64,000 nucleotides of DNA from Microbispora hainanensis (GTDB lineage: Bacteria; Actinomycetota; Actinomycetes; Streptosporangiales; Streptosporangiaceae): positions 1 through 64,000 of the forward strand of contig NZ_VIRM01000018.1 of assembly GCF_006874475.1 (NCBI RefSeq), in the 5' to 3' direction. Positions 51,371-60,231 of the stretch are shown one piece after another. Within the stretch, counting starts at the first letter, position 1, and every line of letters starts with the position of its first letter. Under the pieces are notes generated by a model. It was not told where the DNA came from, did no database searches, and was given only the letters and a program-made list of their open reading frames with translations. Both the position numbers and the translations under genes were made by a program.

Positions 51371-52735
51371 CCCGGCATGCCCCGCCACCGTCGTGGGCGG
51401 GGCGGAGGCCCGGGCGGCGTTCTCCGCCTTCAGCGTGCGCAGCAGCGCGCCGGCGGCCCCGATCAGCAGGAACATCAGGCTGGTCACGCCGGGATAGGAC
51501 AGCAGGTCGAAGGTGGCCGCGCCGACGAGCGGAACCAGCAGGCAGGCGGCGATGGTCAGGGCCAGGTTGCGGACGTTGGGATCGCCGCTGAGCCGCCGCG
51601 CGCGCAGCGCCACGATCACGCCGCAGACGATGACGCCGACGAAGCCCACCACGCCGACCACACCGGTCTCCACCAGCGAGAGCAGATACTGGTTGTCGAA
51701 CACCTGGTGCTTGTAGGGATACCAGGTCCCGATGCCCCGGCCGAAGACCGGATGCTTGGCGACCTCCGACAGCGCGAACGGGTAGTCGTGCGTGCGGTAG
51801 AGGATGCTGTCGTCGGAGCCGGCGTTCGCGAACAGGTTGTAGAAGGTGCCGAGCAGCCCGGGGGCCGCGGCCTTCATCACGCCGAGGAACACGGCGAGCG
51901 CCCCCAGGCTCACCAGGCAGCGCTTCAGCGGCCAGCCGGTGAACAGCACCACGCCGACCACGACCATCCCGAGCACGGCCGACCTGGAGACCGAGAACAT
52001 CAGCCCGGCCGCGATCAGGGCCGCGCACAGCCACCAGCGCCGCCACGGCTCGCCTCGATCCCGCGCCTGCAGGGCGAAGTGCGCCGCGAACGGCAGGACC
52101 ATCGAGCAGAAGACGCCGAACTCGATCGGGTGGCCCAGCGTCGCGGCCACCCGGCGCAGATCCGCCCGCGACATCACGGTCTCGGTGCCCTCGACGGAGG
52201 TGTGCCGGAACCCGGGAAGGGACATATAGGTCGTGGGGTCGAACTCCAGCAGATACTGGCACGTGGCGACGACCGACACGATCGCCCCGGCCACCACGAC
52301 CGTCTTGAGCACGAAGTCGAGCCGGTCCCGTCCCCTGACGCCGTCGCACATCATGAGCACGAGCCCGATGTACCCGGCGAACAGCACCAGGGAGTGGTCC
52401 GCCAGGTTGAGCTCGTCCGAGGGCAGATATCCGAGGCTGGCGAAGCCGTAGCAGGTCAGGAACGCCATCCCGTACGCGAAGATCGCGGTGCGGACGGGGT
52501 TGGCGCCCTTGGCGGCGCCGAGAGTGGTGGTGAACTGCGCCAGGAGCCAGACGAGGAGGAGCAGGAGGGCGAGGACGTCGGCGAGCGCCAGTGACATCGG
52601 CAGCCCGCGCAGGACCAGCCGAGCCGGGATGAGCAGCAGGGAGAGCACGAACAGGCAGACGAGCGTCGCGCCGTCGGCGTGCCGGCGTGATCCCGGCAGC
52701 GGGCTGTGGATCCTCACGGGACTCCCGATGGTCAC
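51326..52735 (-). CDS. O-antigen ligase/polymerase-like membrane protein
   Basis: A 469-residue protein with about 11-12 membrane helices and a large outer loop. LILY-type features include GRGIGTWYPYKHQVFDNQYL and LLSLVETGVVG, where the HxxxDNxYL pattern is typical of Wzy/WaaL proteins. It probably polymerises or attaches polysaccharide outside the membrane. The GTG at 52735 lies five bases after the Wzz-like stop; alternative starts lie within the next 20 codons. The C-terminal tail overlaps the end of the RmlC-like gene. Confidence 0.8.
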   Translation of the reverse strand: MTIGSPVRIHSPLPGSRRHADGATLVCLFVLSLLLIPARLVLRGLPMSLALADVLALLLLLVWLLAQFTTTLGAAKGANPVRTAIFAYGMAFLTCYGFASLGYLPSDELNLADHSLVLFAGYIGLVLMMCDGVRGRDRLDFVLKTVVVAGAIVSVVATCQYLLEFDPTTYMSLPGFRHTSVEGTETVMSRADLRRVAATLGHPIEFGVFCSMVLPFAAHFALQARDRGEPWRRWWLCAALIAAGLMFSVSRSAVLGMVVVGVVLFTGWPLKRCLVSLGALAVFLGVMKAAAPGLLGTFYNLFANAGSDDSILYRTHDYPFALSEVAKHPVFGRGIGTWYPYKHQVFDNQYLLSLVETGVVGVVGFVGVIVCGVIVALRARRLSGDPNVRNLALTIAACLLVPLVGAATFDLLSYPGVTSLMFLLIGAAGALLRTLKAENAARASAPPTTVAGHAGLRPEAVAQAGPGAG

Positions 52736-52740
52736 GGCTG

Positions 52741-53484
52741 TCAGTGCCGGAGCAGCGGCGCCGACGTCGTCCGCGTGCCGGCGGGGTAGGCGGATCCGTT
52801 GAGGGGCGCCTGCGGCTTCGCGGTGCCGGAGCGGCGGGCGCGGCGCGATCGCGCCCAGCTTTCGACGGCGAAGGCGGCGGCCATGCTCAGGAACAGGCCC
52901 ATCGCCAGCGCGACGCACGCCGCCCGCAGCCTGCTCCCCGTCTTCTCCTCGGGGGTGGTCGGCGGCACGACCTCGAACGCCCTGAGATAGGTGGCCCGCG
53001 GCGCGCCCAGCGCCCGCTGCTGCTCGATCAGCTTCTCCTGGGCGATCTTGCCGAGCCGCGCCACCACGTCATGAGCCTCCTGCGCCGTCGGAGCCTCCGC
53101 GGAGATGACGACGAACGGCAGCGTGATCATCAGCTCGGGGTTGGTCGTGCCGTTGCTGATCTTGTAGGTGGTCCGTCCGCCGGGCGTCACGCCCACCTGC
53201 CGCGCGACCTCGCCCGTGCTGAGACCCTGGATGAGGATCGAGGCGGAAAGGCCCAGCCCGCTGTCGATGTTGACCAGCGGGTTCGTCACCGGGTTGGGGA
53301 ACTTGGGATCCGCGGGCAGGCTCCCCCCGTCGCGGGGGACGGTCAGCACGAGGCTCGAGGAGCACACGAAGGTCTTCGGGAACATGACGTAGACGCCGGC
53401 GGCCCCCGCGAGCACGAGCACGAAGACGGGGAAGGTGACGTACCACCGCCGGAACAGGACCAGGACCGTCGCCCAGAAATCCAT
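52741..53484 (-). CDS. Wzz-like chain-length/polysaccharide co-polymerase protein
   Basis: A 247-residue protein with a membrane helix near each end (WYVTFPVFVLVLAGAAGVYV and ACVALAMGLFLSMAAAFAVE) and an extracytoplasmic middle (FVCSSSLVLTVP, VVPPTTPEEKTGSRLRA). That topology matches Wzz/capsule co-polymerases. No tyrosine kinase domain follows; the C-terminal tail is short and basic. It lies four bases after the stop of its paralogue and five before the polymerase, consistent with one biosynthetic unit. Confidence 0.75.
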   Translation of the reverse strand: MDFWATVLVLFRRWYVTFPVFVLVLAGAAGVYVMFPKTFVCSSSLVLTVPRDGGSLPADPKFPNPVTNPLVNIDSGLGLSASILIQGLSTGEVARQVGVTPGGRTTYKISNGTTNPELMITLPFVVISAEAPTAQEAHDVVARLGKIAQEKLIEQQRALGAPRATYLRAFEVVPPTTPEEKTGSRLRAACVALAMGLFLSMAAAFAVESWARSRRARRSGTAKPQAPLNGSAYPAGTRTTSAPLLRH

Positions 53485-53487
53485 GGG

Positions 53488-54462
53488 TCAGTCCTTGTCG
53501 TCGTCCGTGCGCGCGTCTCTGGTCACACGCGCGAAGCGACGGTCGTCGGTGCGCAGCGCCTCGGCCGCGTCCTTCCCCTTCACCGGCTCCGTCACGACGA
53601 CGATCTCCTGGGTGTCCCACAGGACCACGTCCACGTCGTCGTCCTCGTCCTCGTACGCGGGGACGACAGGAGCGACGGGAGCGGCGGGAGCGGCGGGAAC
53701 CGCCGGGGGCGCGGCGGCGGCCGGCGGCGCGGGGTCGCGCGGGAACGGCGGCGCGGGGTCGCGCGGGAACGGCGGGGCGTCGCGGAGCAGCGGGCGCCCG
53801 CCTCGGCGCGTCAGGGCGTAGACCAGGCCGAGACCCGCGCAGGCGACCAGAAGACCGACGCCGATCCCCAGCTGCCACCGGGTGGAGATCATGGCCTCCG
53901 GCTTGGAGGGCGGCACGATGTTGGCCACCGTGAGATAGGTCGACGGCGGGGCGCCGAGCGTCTGCTGCCATCCGGTCAGCTCGTCGCGGACCCGCCGCTG
54001 CGCCTTCGTCAGAACACTGGAGGCCGTCTCCGGGGACGGCGCCACGACGCGGATGTAGATGTACGGCCCGCTGATGTCCAGAACTCGGGGGTTGCTGCGC
54101 CCGTCGTCGATCGTGATCGTCGTGGGCCCGTCCTTGGGCGCGCCGAGCTGGGTCCACACGTCCTGCGTGTTCATCGACTGGATGACGATGCTCGCGGCCG
54201 TCTTCAGCGCGTCGTTGAACTGCAGGAGCGGGTTGCCCCGGGGCAGCGGGCGGTTCGGGTCGCGGGAGTAGACGCCGCCGTTCACGGGCGTGGCCAGCAC
54301 CAGCGAGGTGTCCGCCTCATAACGGGTCGGGGCGACGAAGAAGGTGGCCGTGCCGGCCAGGATGGAGACCGCGAGCAGAGGGAGCCCGATCGACCACTTC
54401 CGCAGGAGACCGGCGATCGTCGTCCAGAACTCCACGTATCCCCCCGGCCTGTTCAGTGCCAT
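53488..54462 (-). CDS. Wzz-like protein with proline-rich cytoplasmic tail
   Basis: A 324-residue paralogue of the downstream Wzz-like protein, with the same two-helix plan (IGLPLLAVSILAGTATFFVA and LGIGVGLLVACAGLGLVYAL) and extracytoplasmic region ending VANIVPPSKPEAMISTRW. The tail after about residue 225 is proline-rich with a repeat (PPFPRDPAPPFPRDPAP), then acidic (YEDEDDDVDVVLWD). Such tails may interact with a kinase or phosphatase encoded elsewhere. It starts the minus-strand unit and is divergent from the acyltransferase. Confidence 0.75.
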   Translation of the reverse strand: MALNRPGGYVEFWTTIAGLLRKWSIGLPLLAVSILAGTATFFVAPTRYEADTSLVLATPVNGGVYSRDPNRPLPRGNPLLQFNDALKTAASIVIQSMNTQDVWTQLGAPKDGPTTITIDDGRSNPRVLDISGPYIYIRVVAPSPETASSVLTKAQRRVRDELTGWQQTLGAPPSTYLTVANIVPPSKPEAMISTRWQLGIGVGLLVACAGLGLVYALTRRGGRPLLRDAPPFPRDPAPPFPRDPAPPAAAAPPAVPAAPAAPVAPVVPAYEDEDDDVDVVLWDTQEIVVVTEPVKGKDAAEALRTDDRRFARVTRDARTDDDKD

Positions 54463-54622
54463 CGGCCTGCCAGCAGGCGTCCGGACCCTGCTTGGATGAC
54501 ATCGCCACGCGCGGCTGTCGCGTTACAACGTTCCGATGTCCCGCGCCGGATGGTTACATTCGGCGGGATCCCCCCGATATACGTTGCGGCGACCGGTCCG
54601 GGCGACGACGGGAGTGCGGCGG

Positions 54623-55804
54623 ATGGAGTCCACTGCGGGTCAGGCGACGGCTCCGTCCACCCGGGCACACGCTCCCGCGCGCCTGCCGGGCCTCGACGGG
54701 ATCCGCGGGATCGCGGCCCTTTTCGTGGTCCTGCACCACTGCTGGCTGCTGTCCTTCCCGGGCTTCCCCGCCGACACGGGCCCCGCCTGGGCCGGCTGGC
54801 TCGTCTACGGGCATCTCGCGGTGGTGATGTTCATCGTCCTGTCGGGGTTCTCACTGGCGGTCTCGCCGGCCAGGTCGGGCTGGCGGCTGAACGGCCTGCG
54901 CCGGTTCGCCTACCGGCGGGCCTGGCGCATCCTCCCGCCCTACTGGGCGGCCCTGCTGTTCAGCCTCGTGGTCGCGTGGACGCTGATCCCGCAGCCCGGG
55001 CAGGGCAGCCCGACCGCGAAGTCCGTCCTGGTATACGGCCTGCTGGTCCAGGACCTGTTCGGCTCACCGAGCCCCAACGGCGCCTTCTGGTCCATCGCGG
55101 TGGAGGCGCAGCTCTACGTCGTGTTCCCGCTGATGCTCCTCGTGCTGCGGCGGGCCGGCGCGACCGTCCTGCTCGCCGCCCTGACCGTCGTCGTGGCCCT
55201 CGTCGGGCTGCTCGCGCCGTACGTCCCCGCGGTGGACCTGTTCATGCGGCTGACCCCGCAGTTCGCGGTGCTCTTCGCGATCGGCGCGGTCGCCGCGGGA
55301 ACGGCGGCGGCCATGACGCCGGGCGTCACGGCGCGCGGGGAAGCGCACGAGGACGTGTCTCCGTGGCCGTCGCGTCTGCCCTGGCTGGCCCTGGCCGCCG
55401 CGGCGCCCGTCGTCCTGCTGATCGTCCTACGCGGTCCCGCATGGACGGTCGCGCACTACTTCTGGGTCGACCTGGCCGTCGGCCCGGCCGCGGGTCTGCT
55501 GCTCGCCTCCGTGGCGGCCGGTCGGCCCCGGCCCCTCGTGCGGCTGCTCGACACGCGGGCGCTGCGCCGGCTCGGCTCGTTCTCCTACAGCCTCTACCTC
55601 ATCCACGCACCGATCGTGGTGGTGGTGAACCGCATGGTCCTGGCTCCCCGTCTCGTCCCCGGCGTGACGACGTTCCTGGCCACCCTCGTGCTGACCGTGC
55701 CGCTCGCGCTGCTCGCGGCGTGGCTGTTCGCGTCGGTCTTCGAGCTGCCGTTCCAGCGTCACCGCGGCTGGGGGGCGTTGCGGGCGGCGGTCCTGCGGCG
55801 GTAG
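54623..55804 (+). CDS. Acyltransferase family 3 membrane protein
   Basis: A 393-residue integral membrane O-acyltransferase with ten or so helices. It has the family start RLPGLDGIRGIAALFVVLHH (catalytic His-His region), RRFAYRRAWRILPPYWAAL, FWSIAVEAQLYVVFPL and SYSLYLIHAPIVV. It would add acetyl or another acyl group to surface sugars. GGGAGTGCGG precedes the ATG. It ends 18 bases from the convergent methyltransferase gene. Confidence 0.88.
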   Translation: MESTAGQATAPSTRAHAPARLPGLDGIRGIAALFVVLHHCWLLSFPGFPADTGPAWAGWLVYGHLAVVMFIVLSGFSLAVSPARSGWRLNGLRRFAYRRAWRILPPYWAALLFSLVVAWTLIPQPGQGSPTAKSVLVYGLLVQDLFGSPSPNGAFWSIAVEAQLYVVFPLMLLVLRRAGATVLLAALTVVVALVGLLAPYVPAVDLFMRLTPQFAVLFAIGAVAAGTAAAMTPGVTARGEAHEDVSPWPSRLPWLALAAAAPVVLLIVLRGPAWTVAHYFWVDLAVGPAAGLLLASVAAGRPRPLVRLLDTRALRRLGSFSYSLYLIHAPIVVVVNRMVLAPRLVPGVTTFLATLVLTVPLALLAAWLFASVFELPFQRHRGWGALRAAVLRR

Positions 55805-55822
55805 CCGCCGCCCGGTTCCTCC

Positions 55823-56677
55823 CTAGAGCGGCAGCTCCGTCTGGCTGTCGGGACGGCCGACGTACCGGCCGTAGTCGGGGTGGTCGAAGCGGTGCAGCGC
55901 GACGATGTTGTCGTTCCACGGCGCCGGTACGGCACGCTTGTGGCGCAGGCCGTTGATCGGAGCGATCTTGAGGTTCTCGTTCGCCTCGTTGAACTCCCTG
56001 ATGGCCCGCAGCTCGCCGACGTAGTCGTTGTGCAGGATCTGGTCGTCGTCGCCGACGGTGTCGTCCATATAGCAGAAGACGCGGGGCAGGAAATACTTGT
56101 GGTCGCCCGTGAAGATCCTCAGCGCGGCGGCCGTGGAGGAGTAGAAGTCCACGTCGACGGAGACGAAGCCGATCGGCGCGGGCCGCCTGTCGTCCAGGAA
56201 CTCCACCACCGTGTCCGCGATGTTCCCGAGGACCAGGTGAGCCTCGGGCAGGCGCCCGCGCAGGGCCTCGACGTCCATGCTGAAGTCGCCCTCGCGCCAG
56301 ATGTAGGGCAGGTCGCGGTAGTCGGTCGGCTTCGGCAGGCCCTCGCCCGTGTCGAAGCCGTACACGTCGATGCGCACACCGGTGGCGGCGGTGGCCAGCC
56401 GTGCCTGGCGGCTCATCTCGACCAGGCCCGCGCCGCCCGCGACGCCGAACTCGACCACGCTGATGCGGTCGACGCCGAGCCGCCTGGCCAGTTCTGCCGC
56501 CTGCTGGACGCCGTACGCGTAGTGCGGCCGGGGGAACAGATCGAGAGCGCAGCGCAGCTCGTACGAGCCGAAGGGCAGGCGGCGCATGACGGCGAGAACC
56601 GACCGTCCGGGCTGCATCAGCACCCGGACGAGGCGTATCACGTTCCGGTCGAACCCGCTTCGCGGCGAGGACGTCAT
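55823..56677 (-). CDS. TylF-like SAM-dependent methyltransferase
   Basis: A 284-residue protein. ISVVEFGVAGGAGLVEMSRQ is a motif I-like SAM loop, VYGFDTGEGLPKPTDYRDL follows, and APIGFVSVDVDFYSSTAAAL with VFCYMDDTVGDDD holds the metal-binding Asp cluster typical of macrocin-type O-methyltransferases. It would methylate a sugar hydroxyl. It lies 57 bases after the glycosyltransferase stop on the same strand. Confidence 0.75.
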   Translation of the reverse strand: MTSSPRSGFDRNVIRLVRVLMQPGRSVLAVMRRLPFGSYELRCALDLFPRPHYAYGVQQAAELARRLGVDRISVVEFGVAGGAGLVEMSRQARLATAATGVRIDVYGFDTGEGLPKPTDYRDLPYIWREGDFSMDVEALRGRLPEAHLVLGNIADTVVEFLDDRRPAPIGFVSVDVDFYSSTAAALRIFTGDHKYFLPRVFCYMDDTVGDDDQILHNDYVGELRAIREFNEANENLKIAPINGLRHKRAVPAPWNDNIVALHRFDHPDYGRYVGRPDSQTELPL

Positions 56678-56733
56678 AGTGGGTCGGCCTTTCTTCTGGT
56701 CGCGTGGTTGGATTGCGGCCGCCGTGTCCGGGG

Positions 56734-57621
56734 TCAACCTCCCAGAAGGCGAACGGCGAGACCGGTGAGCTTGCGGCCGCGGTGGGCCAGCACCTGGCGC
56801 TGGCGGCGCCCGTAGATGCGGGCCAGCACGGCCCGGCCCCGGCGGCGCTGCTCGGGGGTGAGATCCATGGCGCGCAGCGCCCGGTACATCGCGCGGAACT
56901 GGAGCGTGTTGGCGAAGTGCGCGGTCCACGCCGGCACGCCGAGGGCCCGGGCGATGTGCGGCAGCCGCTTCCAGCGCAGATTGCGGTGGGCCAGCACCTC
57001 GGGGACGTGACCCCACGGCCCGGTCAGGGCGAGCACGGTGGCGTACACCTCGTCCTCGCGGATCATCACGGGTCTGCGGATGCCCACCACCGCCGCGCGC
57101 CGCATCATGCCGTACAACGGGTCGAGGCGCATGTGCTCGGTGGTGACCGCGTCCCACAGCTCCGCCAGCCGGTCGACGGGGTCGCCGGAGAGCATCCCCG
57201 TGCCCTGGTAGGTCGGCCGGTGAACCGACCCGTCCGGGCTGGTGTACGCCGTGTCCGAGGTCACCAGGATGAGCCGCTCGTCGGCCAGCAACGGCTCGAG
57301 CGACCGGGACACGCAGTGGGGCTCGAGACGGTCGTCGTCGCCCATCCAGCGGAAGAACTCGCCCCGCGCCAGCCGCAGCACCTCGGTGAAGTTGCCGACG
57401 ATGCCGATGTTGCGGGGCTGGCGGTGGTAGACGACCCGGGAGTCCTCCCGGGCGAGCCGCCGGCACAGCTCCTCCGTGCCGTCCGTGGACGCGTTGTCCG
57501 AGATGACGACCTCGAGCCGTTCGTGGTCCTGGGCGAGAACGGACCGCACGGCCTCCTCCAGCCGGTCGGCGCCGTTGCGGACCGGTATGCCGATGGAGAC
57601 GAGTCTCTGTGAATCCGCCAC
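56734..57621 (-). CDS. Family 2 glycosyltransferase
   Basis: A 295-residue GT2 enzyme with VSIGIPVRNGADRLEEAVRS, VISDNASTDGTEELC and FRWMGDDDRLEP (DDD metal site). It adds a sugar from a nucleotide donor to the growing glycan on the cytoplasmic side. The GTG start lies two bases beyond the flippase stop, showing that flippase, glycosyltransferase and methyltransferase form one unit. Confidence 0.88.
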   Translation of the reverse strand: MADSQRLVSIGIPVRNGADRLEEAVRSVLAQDHERLEVVISDNASTDGTEELCRRLAREDSRVVYHRQPRNIGIVGNFTEVLRLARGEFFRWMGDDDRLEPHCVSRSLEPLLADERLILVTSDTAYTSPDGSVHRPTYQGTGMLSGDPVDRLAELWDAVTTEHMRLDPLYGMMRRAAVVGIRRPVMIREDEVYATVLALTGPWGHVPEVLAHRNLRWKRLPHIARALGVPAWTAHFANTLQFRAMYRALRAMDLTPEQRRRGRAVLARIYGRRQRQVLAHRGRKLTGLAVRLLGG

Positions 57622-57622
57622 C

Positions 57623-59203
57623 TCAGTGCTCCTTCGCCGTCGCCTCGACCGGCACCGGATGCCGGTGACCGGCGGGCAGCCGGTCCATCACATGGCCGCC
57701 CACCGTTCTCATCTGGTGCAGCGGCACCGCGACCAGAACGTAGACCAGCAGTCCTCCGGCGCCTGCGACGACGAGCTGGAGGAACTGGCTGCCCCCGGTC
57801 AGCGCGGCCAGGCCCACGGTGACCGCGAACGACACCGCGGCCCCGGCGAACGGTCGCACCAGCTGGGGCAGGATCGGCCACAGCCGCACCCCGGTGCGCT
57901 GCACGGCGAGCATCGCGAGCGGGAGGGCCACCAGCAGCGCGGCCGCCGCCTGGCCGACGGCCGCGCCTCGGATGCCGTCGAGGTGCGTGCCCACGATCAC
58001 GGCGGGGATCAGGGCCACGCCGTACCCCAGGTTCATCCAGACGGTGGAGCGCGTGGCGCCCTGCCCGTTGAGGATGTCCAGGGCGAAGGAGGTCAGCATG
58101 CGCACCACCATCAGCACCGCGAGGAACCGCAGGACGCCGGCCGCCTGCCCCCACTTGTCGCCGTACAGGAAGTGGATGAGCGGGTGGGCGAGCACCGCCA
58201 TGGCCACGGCCAGCGGCAGGATCGCGGTGACCAGCATCGGCACCGATTTCTGCACACCGAGCGACAGCGACTGCTCGTCACGCTCGGCGAGACGCGAGAA
58301 GCCGGCGATGGACACCGAACGGATCGCGGTGCCGATCAGGCCGGGCACCCAGCTCGACACGTTGAAGGCCATCAGGTAGAAGCCGAGCCAGTCGGGCCCC
58401 ATGATGGCGCCGACGATGATGTAGCCGACATTGAGCAGGACGACTTCCAGGGCGATGCCCGCGGCGGAGGGGATGCCGAACCACAGCAGCCTCTTGGCGA
58501 CGCCCCTGTCGAATCCCAGGCGCCAGGGCAGCCGGGCGTAGGCGAGCATGAACACGCCGGTGACCACGGCACCGGCCACCTGCCCCCAGGCGAAGCTGTA
58601 CGGCCCGGCGCCACTGGCGGCGAGGGCGATCGCCACCGGAGCGTTCACCAGGAACCCCGCCAGGATCGCCTTGGCGCTCTTGCCCACGTGGAACCTGCGC
58701 AGCAGTGTCGCGCTGCGCACCGCGGTCACGGCCTCGATGAGGATGACCGCGGTGAGGAGCCGGACGACCGGGGTGGCCTCCTCGCTGCCCGCCAGGCTGG
58801 AGAAGTACGGCGCGCCCACGAAGAACACGCCGTACAGGGTGAGGGCGGAGATCATCGACAGCGTGGTGGCGGTCGGCGCGACGTCCTCCAGCCTGCCCCG
58901 CCACTGCACCACCGCCGCCATGACGCCGATGTCCTTGACGACCATGACGAACTGGGTCGCGGCCAGCGCGACCGCGTAGATGCCGAAGTCCTCCGGGGAC
59001 AGCAGACGGGCCAGGACGAGGCCCATGAGGAACGACCCCGCCCGGGTCGTCAGGGTGCCCAGCAGGCTCCAGCCGAGCCCGCGTCCGGCCTTGCGGCCGA
59101 TATCCCGCAGGTGGGCGGCCTCGCCGTCCGGCGGCCCGGCCGGTTCCCCCGGTTGCTCCGGCTGCTGTGGCTCCTCTGGCTCCGCGTCCTGGCTCTCTCG
59201 CAT
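57623..59203 (-). CDS. Wzx-type polysaccharide flippase
   Basis: A 526-residue MATE/polysaccharide-transporter-fold protein with 13-14 membrane helices after a Pro/Glu/Gln-rich cytoplasmic N-terminus (PEEPQQPEQPGEPAGPP). LGWSLLGTLTTRAGSFLMGL, LARLLSPEDFGIYAVALAAT and FLYGDKWGQAAGVLRFL fit the lipopolysaccharide exporter family. It would move lipid-linked repeat units across the membrane. GGGGAG precedes the ATG. Confidence 0.9.
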   Translation of the reverse strand: MRESQDAEPEEPQQPEQPGEPAGPPDGEAAHLRDIGRKAGRGLGWSLLGTLTTRAGSFLMGLVLARLLSPEDFGIYAVALAATQFVMVVKDIGVMAAVVQWRGRLEDVAPTATTLSMISALTLYGVFFVGAPYFSSLAGSEEATPVVRLLTAVILIEAVTAVRSATLLRRFHVGKSAKAILAGFLVNAPVAIALAASGAGPYSFAWGQVAGAVVTGVFMLAYARLPWRLGFDRGVAKRLLWFGIPSAAGIALEVVLLNVGYIIVGAIMGPDWLGFYLMAFNVSSWVPGLIGTAIRSVSIAGFSRLAERDEQSLSLGVQKSVPMLVTAILPLAVAMAVLAHPLIHFLYGDKWGQAAGVLRFLAVLMVVRMLTSFALDILNGQGATRSTVWMNLGYGVALIPAVIVGTHLDGIRGAAVGQAAAALLVALPLAMLAVQRTGVRLWPILPQLVRPFAGAAVSFAVTVGLAALTGGSQFLQLVVAGAGGLLVYVLVAVPLHQMRTVGGHVMDRLPAGHRHPVPVEATAKEH

Positions 59204-59219
59204 CGGCACTCCCCGATTC

Positions 59220-60227
59220 CTAGTTCTCCTCGGTGACCCGCTCCAGCCAGATCTCCCGCCAGAACGGCACGAACGCCCGCGGGCAGTTGGCCTTGTAAAC
59301 ACCCGCGCAGACGACGCCGTCGAGGACGATGCAGGGATTCTTCATCTGCAGCATGCGCCCTGTCTTCTCGTCGATGCACCGTTCCACGCGCGCGGCGACC
59401 CGGGCCACACGCCCGCAGTAGCGCGCCATCTCCTCCTCGAACCCCATGCCGCGGTTGAGCCGCTTGGTGTCGAGCGTGGCGACGATCGCCTCCCGTGATT
59501 TGACCCGCACGAGCTCGCCCGGTTGCAGGTCGCTCAGCTCGGTCGGGGTCGTGGTGTTCGGGCCGGGCGGCACGAAGCCCCACGCCATGCCGTTCCTGAA
59601 CCGCAGCCGGGGAGGCAGACTGCGGCTCGCCCTCTGTAATCGGTTGAACAGCCCGAAGAAGAGCGTGCGGAGGGTGGCCAGGACGCCGGCGTTGCCCACC
59701 CGGATGTCCGTGACGTACTGGCCGAGGGCCCTGAAGGGCAGCGGCTCGGGAGCGGCGCGCAGCAACTCGGTCGCCTGGCAGCGGTAGCGCACCTCGCCGT
59801 CCGGCGCCGGCTCCCTCCGGGAGTTGATCTCCAGCAGGGGCAGGCTGCGTACGCGCTCGGGTGGGGCATCGGGCGCGGGCCCGCCCGGATCCACCCGTTT
59901 GAGCCATGCCTCCTTCCAGTAGAGCGAGCACGAGGTCTGGCAGCCTCCGTGGGCCGAGCCGTCGCAGCGCGACCCGGCCAGGTGCACGGCGTCCCGCATC
60001 CGCCGCATACCCGTGCCGGTCACGGTGTCGCACAGCTTGTGGGCCACCTTGTGCACCGTCATCCGCCGCCCGCAGAAGGACAGCATCTCCGGCATGAAGG
60101 GCAGGCCGTCGAGCTCGCCCTTCTCGTCGAGTGTGGCCATGATCTCCTCGACGCTGCGGACCTCCACCACCTCGCCGACCGTGAGGCCGAGGGCCTTCGG
60201 TCGTGCGGAGGCCTCGAACTGCGTCAT
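59220..60227 (-). CDS. Uncharacterised Cys-rich protein with internal duplication
   Basis: A 335-residue protein made of two related domains, residues about 18-112 and 237-331, joined by a middle segment. Both begin VGEVVEVRS/PGELVRVKS, continue ATLD, contain CGR, further Cys residues, and end WKEAWLKRV/WREIWLERV. Cysteines 52, 66, 88 and 96 align with 271, 284, 307 and 315, which suggests a metal or Fe-S site in each. No signal peptide or membrane helix is visible. It lies between flippase and DUF4910 genes, in a unit for sugar or glycan synthesis. I do not recognise a named family. Confidence 0.75.
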   Translation of the reverse strand: MTQFEASARPKALGLTVGEVVEVRSVEEIMATLDEKGELDGLPFMPEMLSFCGRRMTVHKVAHKLCDTVTGTGMRRMRDAVHLAGSRCDGSAHGGCQTSCSLYWKEAWLKRVDPGGPAPDAPPERVRSLPLLEINSRREPAPDGEVRYRCQATELLRAAPEPLPFRALGQYVTDIRVGNAGVLATLRTLFFGLFNRLQRASRSLPPRLRFRNGMAWGFVPPGPNTTTPTELSDLQPGELVRVKSREAIVATLDTKRLNRGMGFEEEMARYCGRVARVAARVERCIDEKTGRMLQMKNPCIVLDGVVCAGVYKANCPRAFVPFWREIWLERVTEEN

Positions 60228-60231
60228 CCGG

